Source: DASUPK01 sp963804595
GTDB lineage: Bacteria; Actinomycetota; Thermoleophilia; Solirubrobacterales; 70-9
NCBI GenBank assembly: GCA_963804595.1
Contig: CAWDQZ010000003.1
Span: 1-64,000 of the forward strand
DNA length: 64,000 bases
Direction of reading: 5' to 3'
The translations under genes and the position numbers were made by a program. Below, piece after piece: positions 54,121-63,649 of the stretch (position 1 is its first letter; every line of letters begins with the position of its first letter). The notes under the pieces were generated by a model. The model saw nothing but the letters and a program-made list of their open reading frames with translations, did no database searches and had not been told where the DNA came from.

Positions 54121-56618
54121 GGGCGCCCAGCTCCTGGCTGCGCAGCTACTGCGATCCCGGCCTCTCGGTCGAGGAGCTGGCGGACGAGCTCGCCATGCAC
54201 TCCATCGAGGTGGAGCGGATCAGCCACGTCGGCGCGCCCTCGCCCGACGCCTTCGTGGTGGGGAAGGTCCTCTCGGTCGAGAAGCATCCAGACGCCGACA
54301 AGCTGAGCGTCTGCGAGGTCGATGCCGGCGACGGGACGCGGACGATCGTCTGCGGGGCGCCCAACGTGGCGCCGGGCCAGACCGTCCCGGTGGCGCTCCC
54401 AGGCGCCGTGATGCCAGACGGCACCAAGCTCGGCAAGGCCAAGCTACGGGGGGTCGAGTCGAACGGGATGATCCTCTCCGAGGCCGAGCTCGAGATCGGC
54501 GACGACGCAAGCGGCATCGCGGTCTTCGAAGACCAGCACAACGCCGCCTCCTCCGCTGCGCCTCCGGGGGCGGCGGGGCTGGCACCCGGCACCCCGCTCG
54601 AGGAGGTGATCCCCGTCTCCGATCCGGTGATCGAGCTCGAGCCCACCTCCAACCGGGTGGACTGCTTAGGGATCTACGGAGTCGCTCGGGAGGTCCACGC
54701 GGTGTCCGGTGCGGAGCTCGCGGAGGCCCCCTGGGAGCAGGACGCCGAGGCGGCGGGCGAGGGCGGGGTCAACGACTATGCCTCGGTCCGCGTCGAGGTT
54801 CCGGAGCTCTGCCCGCGCTTCACCGCCCGGGTGTTCACCGACGTTCGGATCGGTCCGTCGCCGCTCTGGCTCAAGGCGCGACTGATCGGGGCGGGCATGC
54901 GGCCGATCAACAACGTCGTCGACATCACCAACTACGTGATGCTGATGACGGCGCAGCCGTTGCACGCCTTCGACCTCGACAAGGTGCCGGACGGCGAGCT
55001 GATCGTCAGGACCGCGACGCCGGGCGAGAAGCTGACGACGCTGGACGGCGTCGAGCGAACCTTCGACGAGGAGATGGTCCTCGTCTGCGACCGGAACGGG
55101 CCCTCGGGCGTCGCGGGGATCATGGGAGGCCAGGTCTCCGAGGTCTCCGACACGACGACCCGAGTCCTGCTGGAGGTGGCGACGTGGAACGGCGTCAACA
55201 TCCTGCGCACCTCGCGCAGGCTCGGCCTGCGCTCCGACGCCTCGAACCGCTTCGAGAAGCAGCTCCATCCCGAGCTGGCGATCCGCGGGCAGAGGATCGC
55301 CTCGCGGCTGATGGTGGAGCTCTGTGGGGCGAAGCTGGTCCCCGGCACGATCGACGAGGCCGCAGAGATCCCCGCACCGCACAGGATCGGGCTCCGGCAT
55401 GCGCGGGTCGAGAGGCTGCTGGGGATGCCGATCACCCCCGATCAGTGCGTCGAGTACCTCGAGCGGCTCGGGTTCGAGGTGGCTCGGGAGGGCGAGAACC
55501 TGGAGGCGACCGTCCCTGTCCACCGGCACTACGACGTCACCCGCGAGGTGGACCTGGTCGAGGAGGTCGGCCGGATCCACGGCTACGCCGCGAACCTGGA
55601 GCCGACGCTACCCGGGACGAGCGGCCAGACCGGGCGCCTCAGTCGCGAGCAGCGCCTCCGCCGGCGCGCGGAGGACGCGATGCGGGACCTCGGCTTCGAC
55701 GCCGTGGTCGACCTCAGCCTCACCGACCCCGGCATGCCGGGGCGCCTGAGAATCGGCGACGACGACGTCCGCGCGCGCCCGATCGGCATCTCGAACCCCC
55801 TCTCGGCGGAGCATTCCGTCGTGCGGACCGCGTTGCTCGGGTCCCTGCTCGATGACGCGCGCTACAACCTCGCCCACGGCGCGGAGCGGGTCGCGGTCTT
55901 CGAGTCCGGTCGGGCCAACCTCCGGGAGGGTGGATCGCCGCACGACGGCGTCCTCGCCGGCAAGTTCGTCGGGGAGCGCCCGGCGCCGGCCTTCGAGCCG
56001 TGGCGCATCGGCGCACTCGCCGCCGGCGACCTTCGCCCGGCTGGCTGGCGAGGCGAGGCGGCGCCGGCCGACTTCTACTCGCTCAAGGGGGCGCTCGAGG
56101 CGCTTGCGACCCAGCTGGAGGTCGCGCTCGACGTGCTGCCCGGTGAGCAGCCCTTCCTTCACCCGGGGCGCTCCGCAACGGTCCGGATCGGAGACGAGGA
56201 GATCGGCTGGCTGGGCGAGCTCCATCCGCTCGTCTGCCGCGCATGGGACCTGGAGGAGGCGGCGGGATTCGAGGTGGATCTCGCGCCGCTGGTCGACCGC
56301 TCGCCGATCGGCGAGGAGACCTACGAGGACGTGATCTCCTACCCCGCCGTCCATCAGGACGTCGCCGTGGTGGTCGACGAGGATGTGCCCGCGGCGGAGG
56401 TCCGCGCCGCCGTGCTCGAGGGCGGAGGCGAGCTGCTCCGCTCGGCCGAGGTGTTCGACCTCTATCGCGGCGAGCAGCTCGGCGAGGGGCGCAAGAGCTT
56501 GGCGCTCCGGCTCAGCTTCCGTGCCGCCGACCGGACTCTTACGGACGAGGAGGTCGCTGAGCGCAGGCGCGCCATCGAAAAGGCGGTCCAGAGGATCGGG
56601 GGATCACTGCGTGAGTAG
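54117..56618 (+). CDS. pheT: Phenylalanyl-tRNA synthetase beta subunit
   Basis: 833 residues. Begins MRAPSSWLRSYCDPGLSVEE; the EMAP/OB-type tRNA-binding domain (about 40-155) includes VEKHPDADKLSVCEVDAGDG. The B3/B4 editing domain is near RPINNVVDITNYVMLMTAQP, the B5 domain near HRIGLRHARVERLLGMPITP, and the C-terminal ferredoxin-like anticodon-binding domain ends in SLALRLSFRAADRTLTDEEV. It is the partner of pheS. The last 8 bases overlap argC. Confidence 0.97.
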   Translation: MRAPSSWLRSYCDPGLSVEELADELAMHSIEVERISHVGAPSPDAFVVGKVLSVEKHPDADKLSVCEVDAGDGTRTIVCGAPNVAPGQTVPVALPGAVMPDGTKLGKAKLRGVESNGMILSEAELEIGDDASGIAVFEDQHNAASSAAPPGAAGLAPGTPLEEVIPVSDPVIELEPTSNRVDCLGIYGVAREVHAVSGAELAEAPWEQDAEAAGEGGVNDYASVRVEVPELCPRFTARVFTDVRIGPSPLWLKARLIGAGMRPINNVVDITNYVMLMTAQPLHAFDLDKVPDGELIVRTATPGEKLTTLDGVERTFDEEMVLVCDRNGPSGVAGIMGGQVSEVSDTTTRVLLEVATWNGVNILRTSRRLGLRSDASNRFEKQLHPELAIRGQRIASRLMVELCGAKLVPGTIDEAAEIPAPHRIGLRHARVERLLGMPITPDQCVEYLERLGFEVAREGENLEATVPVHRHYDVTREVDLVEEVGRIHGYAANLEPTLPGTSGQTGRLSREQRLRRRAEDAMRDLGFDAVVDLSLTDPGMPGRLRIGDDDVRARPIGISNPLSAEHSVVRTALLGSLLDDARYNLAHGAERVAVFESGRANLREGGSPHDGVLAGKFVGERPAPAFEPWRIGALAAGDLRPAGWRGEAAPADFYSLKGALEALATQLEVALDVLPGEQPFLHPGRSATVRIGDEEIGWLGELHPLVCRAWDLEEAAGFEVDLAPLVDRSPIGEETYEDVISYPAVHQDVAVVVDEDVPAAEVRAAVLEGGGELLRSAEVFDLYRGEQLGEGRKSLALRLSFRAADRTLTDEEVAERRRAIEKAVQRIGGSLRE

Positions 56619-57615
56619 GCGAGTCCTCGTCGCAGGAGCGTCCGGATACGCCGGGGCCCTCGCGGCTGAGTTGGTCAGGAGGCATCCGAGCCTCGAGCTG
56701 ACCCGCGTCACCGCGCGAACCGACGCGGGCAGGCGGCTACACGAGCTCTATCCCCAATACGGAGTGGATCTCGTGCTGGAGGAGCCGGCCGCCGAGGACG
56801 GCACGGACGTCGACGCGGCCATCGTCGCCTATCCCCACGGCGCTGCCGCGCCGGTGGTGGCGGCGCTCCACCGCCAGGGGACCAAGGTCGTCGACCTCTC
56901 CGCCGACTTCCGCCTGCACGACCTCGGTACGTACGCGCAGTGGTACGGCGAGCACGGCGCGCCGGAGCTGCTCCCGGACGCCGTCTACGGGCTGACGGAG
57001 CTCCACCGCGAGGCGATCGCCCATGCCGACCTCGTTGCAAACCCGGGCTGCTATCCGACCGCGAGCCTCCTGGCGCTGGCGCCCCTCGCGGGCGAGGGGC
57101 TGATCGAGGACGTCGTCATCGACGCGAAGTCGGGCGTCTCGGGGGCCGGCAAGGCGGCAGCCGAGGAGATGGAGGTGGTCAAGCAGTCCGACGACACCCG
57201 GCCCTACAAGGTCACGGCCCACCGCCACACGCCGGAGATCGCCCAGGAGCTCGGCGAGCTGAGCGGAAACGGGGCGACCCCACTGACCTTCGTCCCCCAC
57301 CTGATGCCTTACGACCAGGGCGAGCTGGTCAGCTGCTACGTGCGGACGGCCGAGCCCGTCGACACCTCGCGACTGCTCGGTCTATATGAGGAGCGCTACG
57401 GCAACGAGCCGTTCGTGGAGGTGACGACCGAGCCGCCGGGGGTGAGCGGCGTCCGGGAGACGAACCTGTGCCGGATCCACCTGGCGCAGAACGAGGCGTC
57501 GGGCCGAGTGCTCGCTTTCGCCTCGATCGACAACCTCTGGAAGGGCGCCGCCTCCCAAGCGATCCAGAACCTGAACCTGATGCTCGGCCTGCCGGAAGGG
57601 GAGGGCATTTCCTGA
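56611..57615 (+). CDS. argC: N-acetyl-gamma-glutamyl-phosphate reductase
   Basis: 334 residues from a GTG inside the end of pheT (GTGAGTAG). NADP-binding GASGYAGALAAELVRRHPS at the N terminus, active-site Cys in NPGCYPTASLLALAPL and KSGVSGAGKA. It reduces N-acetylglutamyl phosphate to the semialdehyde in arginine synthesis. A single-base overlap (TGATG) joins it to argJ. Confidence 0.96.
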   Translation: MSRRVLVAGASGYAGALAAELVRRHPSLELTRVTARTDAGRRLHELYPQYGVDLVLEEPAAEDGTDVDAAIVAYPHGAAAPVVAALHRQGTKVVDLSADFRLHDLGTYAQWYGEHGAPELLPDAVYGLTELHREAIAHADLVANPGCYPTASLLALAPLAGEGLIEDVVIDAKSGVSGAGKAAAEEMEVVKQSDDTRPYKVTAHRHTPEIAQELGELSGNGATPLTFVPHLMPYDQGELVSCYVRTAEPVDTSRLLGLYEERYGNEPFVEVTTEPPGVSGVRETNLCRIHLAQNEASGRVLAFASIDNLWKGAASQAIQNLNLMLGLPEGEGIS

Positions 57616-58817
57616 TGCGCGGGGCGGCGAACGCGAAGCGGAGCAGCCCCGCGAATGTGCGAGCGAAGACGTTCTTCGCGTCCCGTTGGGTCACCCCGCC
57701 TCCGGAGTTCGAGCAGCTCGATCCGGCGCAGCTGGCTCCCGGGTTTCGTGCCGCAGGCGTCGCCTGCGGTTTGAAGGGGGGCGGGGCGACCGACGTCGGG
57801 GTGATGGCCTGCGACGCGAAGGAGGTGAGCTCCGCCCTCGCGCTGACCCGCAATGCGGCCGCGGCGGCGCCGGTGCGGGTCAGTCGTGAGGAGTGCGACG
57901 CCAATGGCCTCCGGGCAGTCGCCGTGAACTCCGGAAATGCGAACGCGGCGACCGGGGACCAGGGCTACCGGGATGCTCTCGCCATGCGGGATGCGGCCGC
58001 CGAGGCCCTCGGGGTCGATGCCCGCACGGTTGCGGTGGCCGAGACCGGCACGATCGGTGTCCCGTTGGACGTCGAGGCCGTCACCACCGGTGTGCTCGAG
58101 GCCGTCCAGGAGCTGTCCGCGGCCGGGGGTGAGGACTTCGCGCAGGCGATCATGACCACGGACAAGGGGCCGAAGCGATGCACGGTCCGGGCGGGCGAGG
58201 TCACCGTCTCCGCCCAGGCGAAGGGTGCCGGGATGATCGAGCCCGGCTTCGCGACGATGCTCTGCTTCATCCAGACCGACGCCGTCGTCGAGGACCCGGA
58301 CACGGTTCTGCGCTCGGCGCTCGCCGGCTCGATGGAGCGGATCACGGTCGACGGGCAGATGAGCACGAACGACACCGTGATGCTCCAGGCCACGGGAACG
58401 GCGGGAGCGGTGCTCCCGAGGGGGCTGCTCGACGCCGTTCTCCTGCAACTGGCCCTGGAGATCGTCGCCGACGGCGAGGGGGCCACTCGCGTGGGTCGGG
58501 TGGACGTCACGGCGGCAGCCGACGAGGGCGAGGCCGAGCGCGTCGCAAGGGCGATCGCCAACTCCCCGCTCGTGAAGACGGCGCTCTTCGGCCGTGACTC
58601 CAACTGGGGACGGATCGCCCAGGCTGCCGGCATGGCGCTGGCGGGAGAGGAGCTGGAGGAGCTCGGGCCCGACCGCATCCAGGCGGCGGAGCTGGCGTCC
58701 GATGGGCCGGAAGTCGAGCTCTCCGTGCGCCTCGGCCGCGGCGATGCCAGCGCCCACGTCTACTTCAGCGATCTGACCTACGACTACATCCGCATCAACG
58801 CGGAATACACGACGTGA
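57615..58817 (+). CDS. argJ: Glutamate N-acetyltransferase/amino-acid acetyltransferase
   Basis: 400 residues. Autoprocessing motif with KGAGMIEPGFATMLCFIQTD (Thr of the ATML site becomes the N-terminal nucleophile of the beta chain). Upstream family segments GFRAAGVACGLKGGGATDVG and DANGLRAVAVNSGNANAATG are intact. It recycles the acetyl group from N-acetylornithine to glutamate. It overlaps argB by GTGA. The first 25 residues are unusual, and a GTG at 57657 could be the true start. Confidence 0.93.
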   Translation: MRGAANAKRSSPANVRAKTFFASRWVTPPPEFEQLDPAQLAPGFRAAGVACGLKGGGATDVGVMACDAKEVSSALALTRNAAAAAPVRVSREECDANGLRAVAVNSGNANAATGDQGYRDALAMRDAAAEALGVDARTVAVAETGTIGVPLDVEAVTTGVLEAVQELSAAGGEDFAQAIMTTDKGPKRCTVRAGEVTVSAQAKGAGMIEPGFATMLCFIQTDAVVEDPDTVLRSALAGSMERITVDGQMSTNDTVMLQATGTAGAVLPRGLLDAVLLQLALEIVADGEGATRVGRVDVTAAADEGEAERVARAIANSPLVKTALFGRDSNWGRIAQAAGMALAGEELEELGPDRIQAAELASDGPEVELSVRLGRGDASAHVYFSDLTYDYIRINAEYTT

Positions 58818-59674
58818 CGGCAGATCCCACGGCCGGGACACCCTCGGTCGAGACTCTGCTCGAGGCCCTGCCGTACATCCGGGAATTCCACGGGCGGACG
58901 ATCGTCATCAAGTACGGGGGCGCAGCCATGCGCGACGAGGACCTCCGGGAGGCGTTCGCCCGAGACGTCGTGCTCCTCAAGTACGTGGGCATGAACCCGG
59001 TGATCGTCCACGGCGGCGGGCCGGAGATCACGTACTACATGGAGCGGATGGGGATGGAGGTCAGGTTCGTCGAGGGTCTGCGGGTCTCAGACGCCGAGAC
59101 GGTCGAGGTGGCGAAGATGGTGCTGCTCGGCAAGATCAACTCGGACATCCTGGTGCGCCTCAACCGGCACGGGCAGCCGGCCGTGGGCCTGGGCGGCGAG
59201 GACGGTTCGCTCTTCGACGTGCGCCCGGTGGAGAACGCCGAGAAGGTCGGCTTCGTCGGTGAGATCGAGAATGTGAACGTCGACGTGATCGACCACATCG
59301 CCGAGGACTACGTTCCGGTGATCGCCTCCGTGGGGGCCGACCGCGACGGCGCGTCCTACAACGTCAATGCGGATGAGGCGGCCGGCAAGGTCGCGGCGGC
59401 GATGCCCGCTCACAAGGCGATCTTCCTGACCGACGTCGACGGTTGGCTGCGCGATCCGGACGATCCCGGCTCGCGGATCTCCATCGCCACCGCGGACGAG
59501 GTCCGGGACGCTCTCGGCGGCATCGAGGGCGGCATGCGGCCCAAGCTCGCGGCCTGCGTCGAGGCGATCGCGGGCGGGGTGGAGGCCGCTCACATCGTCG
59601 ACGGGCGTCGGCCACACACGTTGCTGCTCGAGCTCTTCACCGACGCGGGAATCGGAACGAAGATCACCGCATGA
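58814..59674 (+). CDS. argB: N-acetylglutamate kinase
   Basis: 286 residues from a GTG. Motifs: IVIKYGGAAM (ATP-binding Lys), VIVHGGGPEITYYMERMGME (acetylglutamate site), LVRLNRHGQPAVGLGGEDGS, and IFLTDVDGWLRDPDDPGSRI. Phosphorylates N-acetylglutamate. It overlaps argJ and argD by four bases each, so translation is coupled through the operon. Confidence 0.96.
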   Translation: MTADPTAGTPSVETLLEALPYIREFHGRTIVIKYGGAAMRDEDLREAFARDVVLLKYVGMNPVIVHGGGPEITYYMERMGMEVRFVEGLRVSDAETVEVAKMVLLGKINSDILVRLNRHGQPAVGLGGEDGSLFDVRPVENAEKVGFVGEIENVNVDVIDHIAEDYVPVIASVGADRDGASYNVNADEAAGKVAAAMPAHKAIFLTDVDGWLRDPDDPGSRISIATADEVRDALGGIEGGMRPKLAACVEAIAGGVEAAHIVDGRRPHTLLLELFTDAGIGTKITA

Positions 59675-60843
59675 AGCTGGCCGAGCTTCAGGAGCTCGAG
59701 TCCCGCTGGGTCATGCAGACCTATCCCCGCATGCCGGTCGAGTTCGTGCGCGGGGAGGGGGCGAGGCTGTGGGACTCGGACGGCAACGAGTACCTCGACT
59801 TCCTCGCGGGCATCTCCGTCTGCTCGGTCGGCCACTGCCACCCGGCCGTCGTCGAGGCGGTGCGCGAGCAGGTGGGGACGCTCATGCACACCTCCAACCT
59901 CTACCTGACCGAGGGCGGCGTGCTGCTCGCGGAGCGGCTGGCGAGCTCCAGCCTCGACGGCAAAGCGTTTCTGTGCAACTCCGGCACCGAGGCGAACGAA
60001 TGCGCGATCAAGCTGGTGCGCAAGCACGCCCACGGACGCGGCATCGCCCGGCCTGAGATCGTCGTCTTCGAAGGAGCCTTCCACGGCCGGACGATGGGCT
60101 CGCTCTCCGCGACGCCGGGTCTCGCCACCAACCAGAGCTTCTCGCCCTACCTGCCGGGATTCCGGGCCGTTCCGCGCGACGACCCGGATGCTCTTCGCGC
60201 CGCCGTTGGCGAGCAGACCGCCGCGGTGATGCTGGAGCCGATCCAGGGGGAGACCGGCGTAAACGTCATCCCGGACGACGTGATCATCGCCGCGCGCGAG
60301 GTGTGCGAGTCGGCGGGGGCGTTGCTCGTCTTCGACGAGATCCAGACGGGGATGGGGAGAACGGGCTCGCTCTGGGCCTACGAGCAGCTGCCGGCACGTC
60401 CCGACGTGATGACCGCGGCGAAGGCGCTCGGCGGCGGGCTGCCGGTTGGGGCCTGCGTGGTGACGCCCGAGGCTGCGGACGTGCTCCAGCGCGGGGACCA
60501 CGGCTCGACCTTCGCCGGTGGACCGCTGATCGCTGCGTCCGCACTCGCCGCGTTCGAGGTGATCGACGACCCGGACCTTCTCCGCGGCGTCCGGGATCTG
60601 GGGGCGCGGTTCTGCCAGGGTCTGGAGCGGATCGACGCGATCGGCGAGGTCCGGGGGCGCGGGCTGATGATCGGCGCGCAGCTGACCGAAGGCGGGGCGA
60701 GGGAGGTCGCCGCCCGCGCGCTCGATCGGCGCCTGATCGTCAATCCGATCGGTGAGGACACGCTGCGCTTCCTCCCGCCGCTCATCGTCGGTGAGGCTGA
60801 GGTCGACGAGGCCCTCGAGGTCCTTCGGCGAACCCTGGAATGA
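59671..60843 (+). CDS. argD: Acetylornithine aminotransferase
   Basis: 390 residues, a class III PLP aminotransferase. Visible: EYLDFLAGISVCSVGHCHPA, LCNSGTEANECAIKLVRKHA (phosphate binding), ALLVFDEIQTGMGRTGSLWA and TAAKALGGGLPVGA, where the PLP Lys lies. Converts N-acetylglutamate semialdehyde to N-acetylornithine. Last gene of the argCJBD run; argF and argH are not in the window. Confidence 0.96.
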   Translation: MKLAELQELESRWVMQTYPRMPVEFVRGEGARLWDSDGNEYLDFLAGISVCSVGHCHPAVVEAVREQVGTLMHTSNLYLTEGGVLLAERLASSSLDGKAFLCNSGTEANECAIKLVRKHAHGRGIARPEIVVFEGAFHGRTMGSLSATPGLATNQSFSPYLPGFRAVPRDDPDALRAAVGEQTAAVMLEPIQGETGVNVIPDDVIIAAREVCESAGALLVFDEIQTGMGRTGSLWAYEQLPARPDVMTAAKALGGGLPVGACVVTPEAADVLQRGDHGSTFAGGPLIAASALAAFEVIDDPDLLRGVRDLGARFCQGLERIDAIGEVRGRGLMIGAQLTEGGAREVAARALDRRLIVNPIGEDTLRFLPPLIVGEAEVDEALEVLRRTLE

Positions 60844-60873
60844 GCCGCCGGGCCTCCAACTAAAGTCGCCCCC

Positions 60874-61140
60874 GTGAACACCCGAGCCCGCTGGACCATC
60901 GGCATCCTGATCATCCTGGTGATCGGGCTCGGCATCGCGCTGATCATCGTCGCCGCGGATGACTCGAACGACACGGGCAGCCAGGCAACGACCTCGAGCA
61001 CTGCTACAGAGACCCGTTCCGAGCCGACCACGACCAGCGCCCCGACCACGACCTCGTCGACCACGACGACGACGCCGAACGGCGGCAGCGGCGTACCTGG
61101 CACAACGACCGCGCCGGGCGGTGGATCGGGCGGTCTCTAG
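60874..61140 (+). CDS. Membrane-anchored Thr/Ser-rich protein
   Basis: 88 residues from a GTG with TAAAGT 7 nt upstream. A single transmembrane helix (TIGILIILVIGLGIALIIVA) is followed by a low-complexity Thr/Ser tail (TTTSAPTTTSSTTTTTP) and a Gly-rich end. The tail could be glycosylated or span the wall. Function unknown. Confidence 0.65.
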   Translation: MNTRARWTIGILIILVIGLGIALIIVAADDSNDTGSQATTSSTATETRSEPTTTSAPTTTSSTTTTTPNGGSGVPGTTTAPGGGSGGL

Positions 61141-61154
61141 CCCTCGCGGTCAAA

Positions 61155-61176
61155 CCGCCCCTTTCGTCCAAGGCGG
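61155..61176. repeat. Palindrome, CCGCCCCTTTCGTCCAAGGCGG type
   Basis: Located 15 bp after the stop of the membrane-anchored protein. It is the only repeat copy found within the housekeeping half of the window, preceded by GCGGTCAAA as at 20678. Confidence 0.55.
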
Positions 61177-61224
61177 CTCCAGTAGGTTCAGTCGACCACG
61201 ACGTCTTGACGGAAGGAAGCAGCT

Positions 61225-61456
61225 ATGGCCGAGATCGTGTTCGCCACTCCGATAGCGCGGGGAAGGAGGATCTTGATCGCCAGACAATGGACGAGATCTC
61301 GGGCCCTCGCCGGGATCATATGTGGCGGCCTGAAAGACGCCGGATCACCGCCAAGCCATCTGGCAGTGGTTCTCGCAGCAGATGCGAGAGGGATATGGAC
61401 GTTATTTCTCGGGGCCACCTCTTCCCGTCGAGCTGATCAGCGATGTCCGTGTCTGA
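61225..61456 (+). pseudogene. Small protein gene with frameshifts
   Basis: It begins MAEIVFATPIA behind AAGGAAG. The sense continues in a second frame (GKEDLDRQTMDEISGPRRDH) and then in a third (IWQWFSQQMREGYGRYFSGP then PLPVELISDVRV), which stops at 61456. The whole would be a protein of about 77 residues, similar in shape to small ferredoxin-fold monooxygenase-like proteins. Two indels are needed. Confidence 0.5.
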
Positions 61457-61459
61457 CGG

Positions 61460-62158
61460 CTAGGGCGCCGTCCAGCGGCCCTCGCCGCTGGTCGCGAACA
61501 GGTCGATCCGCTCCAGCTTCGCGAAGACGACGTAGCGGTGGGAGGCGCTGTAGGGCGGGTGGCAGGCAGTCATCACCAGTTGGTTGAAGCCGACCGGCCT
61601 GAGGATGCCGACGTCGCTCGGGTCGACGACCTCGTGCCGCTGCATCACGTAGGTGAAGGAGGCATAGGGCATCTCGACCCGGATTTCGTCGCCCGGATTG
61701 ATCTCGTCGATGTGGCGGAAGGGGGCCAGGTAGGTGGTGCGATGCCCGGCGATGGCGACGGTTCCGGGTTGACCCGGCAACGGGGTGTTCTTGTAGTGGC
61801 CCGGGCCCCTCTGCAGTGAGGAGGTGTCGGTGCCCTGCACGACCACCATGTCGAGGCCGATCCGGTCGATCTTGATGCGGCCGATCGCGTGCCCCTCCTC
61901 CAGGTGCGGCTCGAAGCGATCGGCGAGGATGCGAGCCTTCGCTGGGCTCCCGTTGACGCCGGCGATTGCGGCCAGGTCGGCGGCGGTCGGATACTGGGCC
62001 TCGAGGTCGTTGAGCTGGTCCTCCGCCTTGCCCTGCTCGAGTGAGCCGTAGGCGGCGGACAGGGGCTCCTGCCACACCAGCGTCAGGCCGGCATCTGCGA
62101 GCACGACGATCCCCGCCGTGATCAGCATGGTCGAGACGATCCGTACCGCCCGCTGCAC
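61460..62158 (-). CDS. Class E sortase
   Basis: 232 residues from a GTG at 62158 (earlier starts would run into argG). One N-terminal transmembrane helix (MLITAGIVVLADAGLTLVWQ). Sortase catalytic residues: His in VAIAGHRTTY, Cys in LVMTACHPPYS and Arg in SASHRYVVF. Class E enzymes link LAxTG-type surface proteins to the wall or pili. No obvious substrate with such a motif was recognised in the window. Confidence 0.88.
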   Translation of the reverse strand: MQRAVRIVSTMLITAGIVVLADAGLTLVWQEPLSAAYGSLEQGKAEDQLNDLEAQYPTAADLAAIAGVNGSPAKARILADRFEPHLEEGHAIGRIKIDRIGLDMVVVQGTDTSSLQRGPGHYKNTPLPGQPGTVAIAGHRTTYLAPFRHIDEINPGDEIRVEMPYASFTYVMQRHEVVDPSDVGILRPVGFNQLVMTACHPPYSASHRYVVFAKLERIDLFATSGEGRWTAP

Positions 62159-62211
62159 CGCGCGGATTGTCGCAGCGCCATCTCCGCGAACCCGCCAGAC
62201 TGACCGCCTCA

Positions 62212-63471
62212 ATGGCCGAAGAGGCACCCCGAATTGCGTCCTACCAGGCCGATCCGGCCGAGGTCGGTCGCGTGCTCCTGCTCTACTCGGGCGGCCTCGA
62301 CACCAGCGTGATGCTGAAGTGGATCCAGGAGCGCTACGGGGCGCAGATCGTCACCCTGACCGTCAACCTCGGCCAGCCCGGCGAGGACTGGGAGGTCGTC
62401 ACGGGCAAGGCCAAGCAGCTCGGCGCCCTCGAGACCGTGCTGGTCGACGCGCGCGCGGAGTTCGCCGACGAGTACGTGCTGCGGGCGATCAAGGCGAACG
62501 CTCTCTACGGCGGCGGCTACCCCCTGTTCACGGCGCTCGGCCGGCCGCTGATCGGCAAGCTGGCCGTGGAGGCTGCCCGCGAGCACGGCTGCGACACGAT
62601 CGCCCATGGCTGCACCGGGAAGGGCAACGACCAGGTTCGCATCGAGGCCACGATCGCCACGCTCGACCCCGAGCTGCGGATCCTCGCGCCGGTGAGGGAG
62701 TGGCAGATGGGCCGGCAGGAGGAGATCGAGTATGCCCGCGAGCAGGGCATCCCAGTGAAGGGCGGGACCGAGGTTTCCCCGTACTCCATCGACGACAACC
62801 TCTGGGGCCGATCCTCGGAGGGGCGGACCATCGAGGACCTGAACGAGGCGGCGCCCGACGACGTCTTCCAGCTCGTCAAGCGGCCCGAGGAGGCAGCGGA
62901 GGACCCGCAGGTCGTCACGGTCGGGTTCGACAGGGGCCGCCCGGTCTCACTCGACGGGGAGCGGCTCGGGCTCGTCGAGCTGCTCGAGCGCGTGGCCGAG
63001 ATCGGCGAGCGCCACGGTGTCGGCATCGTCGATCACATCGAGGACCGCGTAGTCGGGCTCAAGGTGCGCGACATCTACGAGGTGCCGGCCGCCACGATCG
63101 TGATGAGCGCGCACCGCGAGCTCGAGAAGCTCGTCTGCACGATCCATCAGAACAACTTCAAGGGCGCCCTCGAGAGCCAGTGGGCCTACCTCTGCTACGC
63201 CGGGCTCTGGCTCGAGCCCCTGCGCCGGGATCTCGACGCCTACATGGACTCCGTGAACGAGTTCGTCACCGGGGAGGTGGCGCTGAAGCTCTACCGCGGC
63301 TCCGTCACTCCGGTCCGCCGGAGTTCGCCCTACGCGCTGTACGACCGCTCGCTTGCATCTTTCGGCGAATCCGGGGGAGAGTTCTCACAACACGCGAGCC
63401 CAGGGTTCATCGAGCTCTTCACGATGCAGAGCCGGTTGGCCCACAGGATCCGAGAGGAGGCTGAGGAGTGA
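62212..63471 (+). CDS. argG: Argininosuccinate synthase
   Basis: 419 residues. N-terminal adenine-nucleotide site LLYSGGLDTSVMLKWIQERY (SGGLDTS loop); then HGCTGKGNDQVRIEATIATL, VREWQMGRQEEIEYAREQGI, and the substrate-site segment with IDDNLWGRSSEG. Condenses citrulline with aspartate. Divergent from the sortase gene. It is 1.4 kb beyond argD, separated by unrelated genes. Confidence 0.96.
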   Translation: MAEEAPRIASYQADPAEVGRVLLLYSGGLDTSVMLKWIQERYGAQIVTLTVNLGQPGEDWEVVTGKAKQLGALETVLVDARAEFADEYVLRAIKANALYGGGYPLFTALGRPLIGKLAVEAAREHGCDTIAHGCTGKGNDQVRIEATIATLDPELRILAPVREWQMGRQEEIEYAREQGIPVKGGTEVSPYSIDDNLWGRSSEGRTIEDLNEAAPDDVFQLVKRPEEAAEDPQVVTVGFDRGRPVSLDGERLGLVELLERVAEIGERHGVGIVDHIEDRVVGLKVRDIYEVPAATIVMSAHRELEKLVCTIHQNNFKGALESQWAYLCYAGLWLEPLRRDLDAYMDSVNEFVTGEVALKLYRGSVTPVRRSSPYALYDRSLASFGESGGEFSQHASPGFIELFTMQSRLAHRIREEAEE

Positions 63472-63623
63472 TGTATGAGTTCATCGGTCGTCTGGTGGTG
63501 CAGGCGTTGAAGGTCCGCTACGGGAGACAGGTGAGGATCGCCGCCGGCGCCAGCGTCGCGCTGGCAGTGCTCGGCGTCGGCGCCTACATCGCCACGCGCC
63601 AGAACGAGGACGAGACCGCCTGA
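63471..63623 (+). CDS. Small membrane protein
   Basis: 50 residues overlapping the argG stop by one base (TGATG): MYEFIGRLVVQALKVRYGRQ, then a transmembrane helix (IAAGASVALAVLGVGAYIAT) and an acidic end. Possibly a membrane-associated helper of the following genes. Confidence 0.55.
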   Translation: MYEFIGRLVVQALKVRYGRQVRIAAGASVALAVLGVGAYIATRQNEDETA

Positions 63624-63649
63624 ACGGGGCGCCCGCGCGGTACCCGGCC

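Noticed and set aside
57396..58841. A 481-codon minus-strand frame opposite argC/argJ
   Set aside because: Composition is the mirror of argJ, and no protein-like motifs are present.
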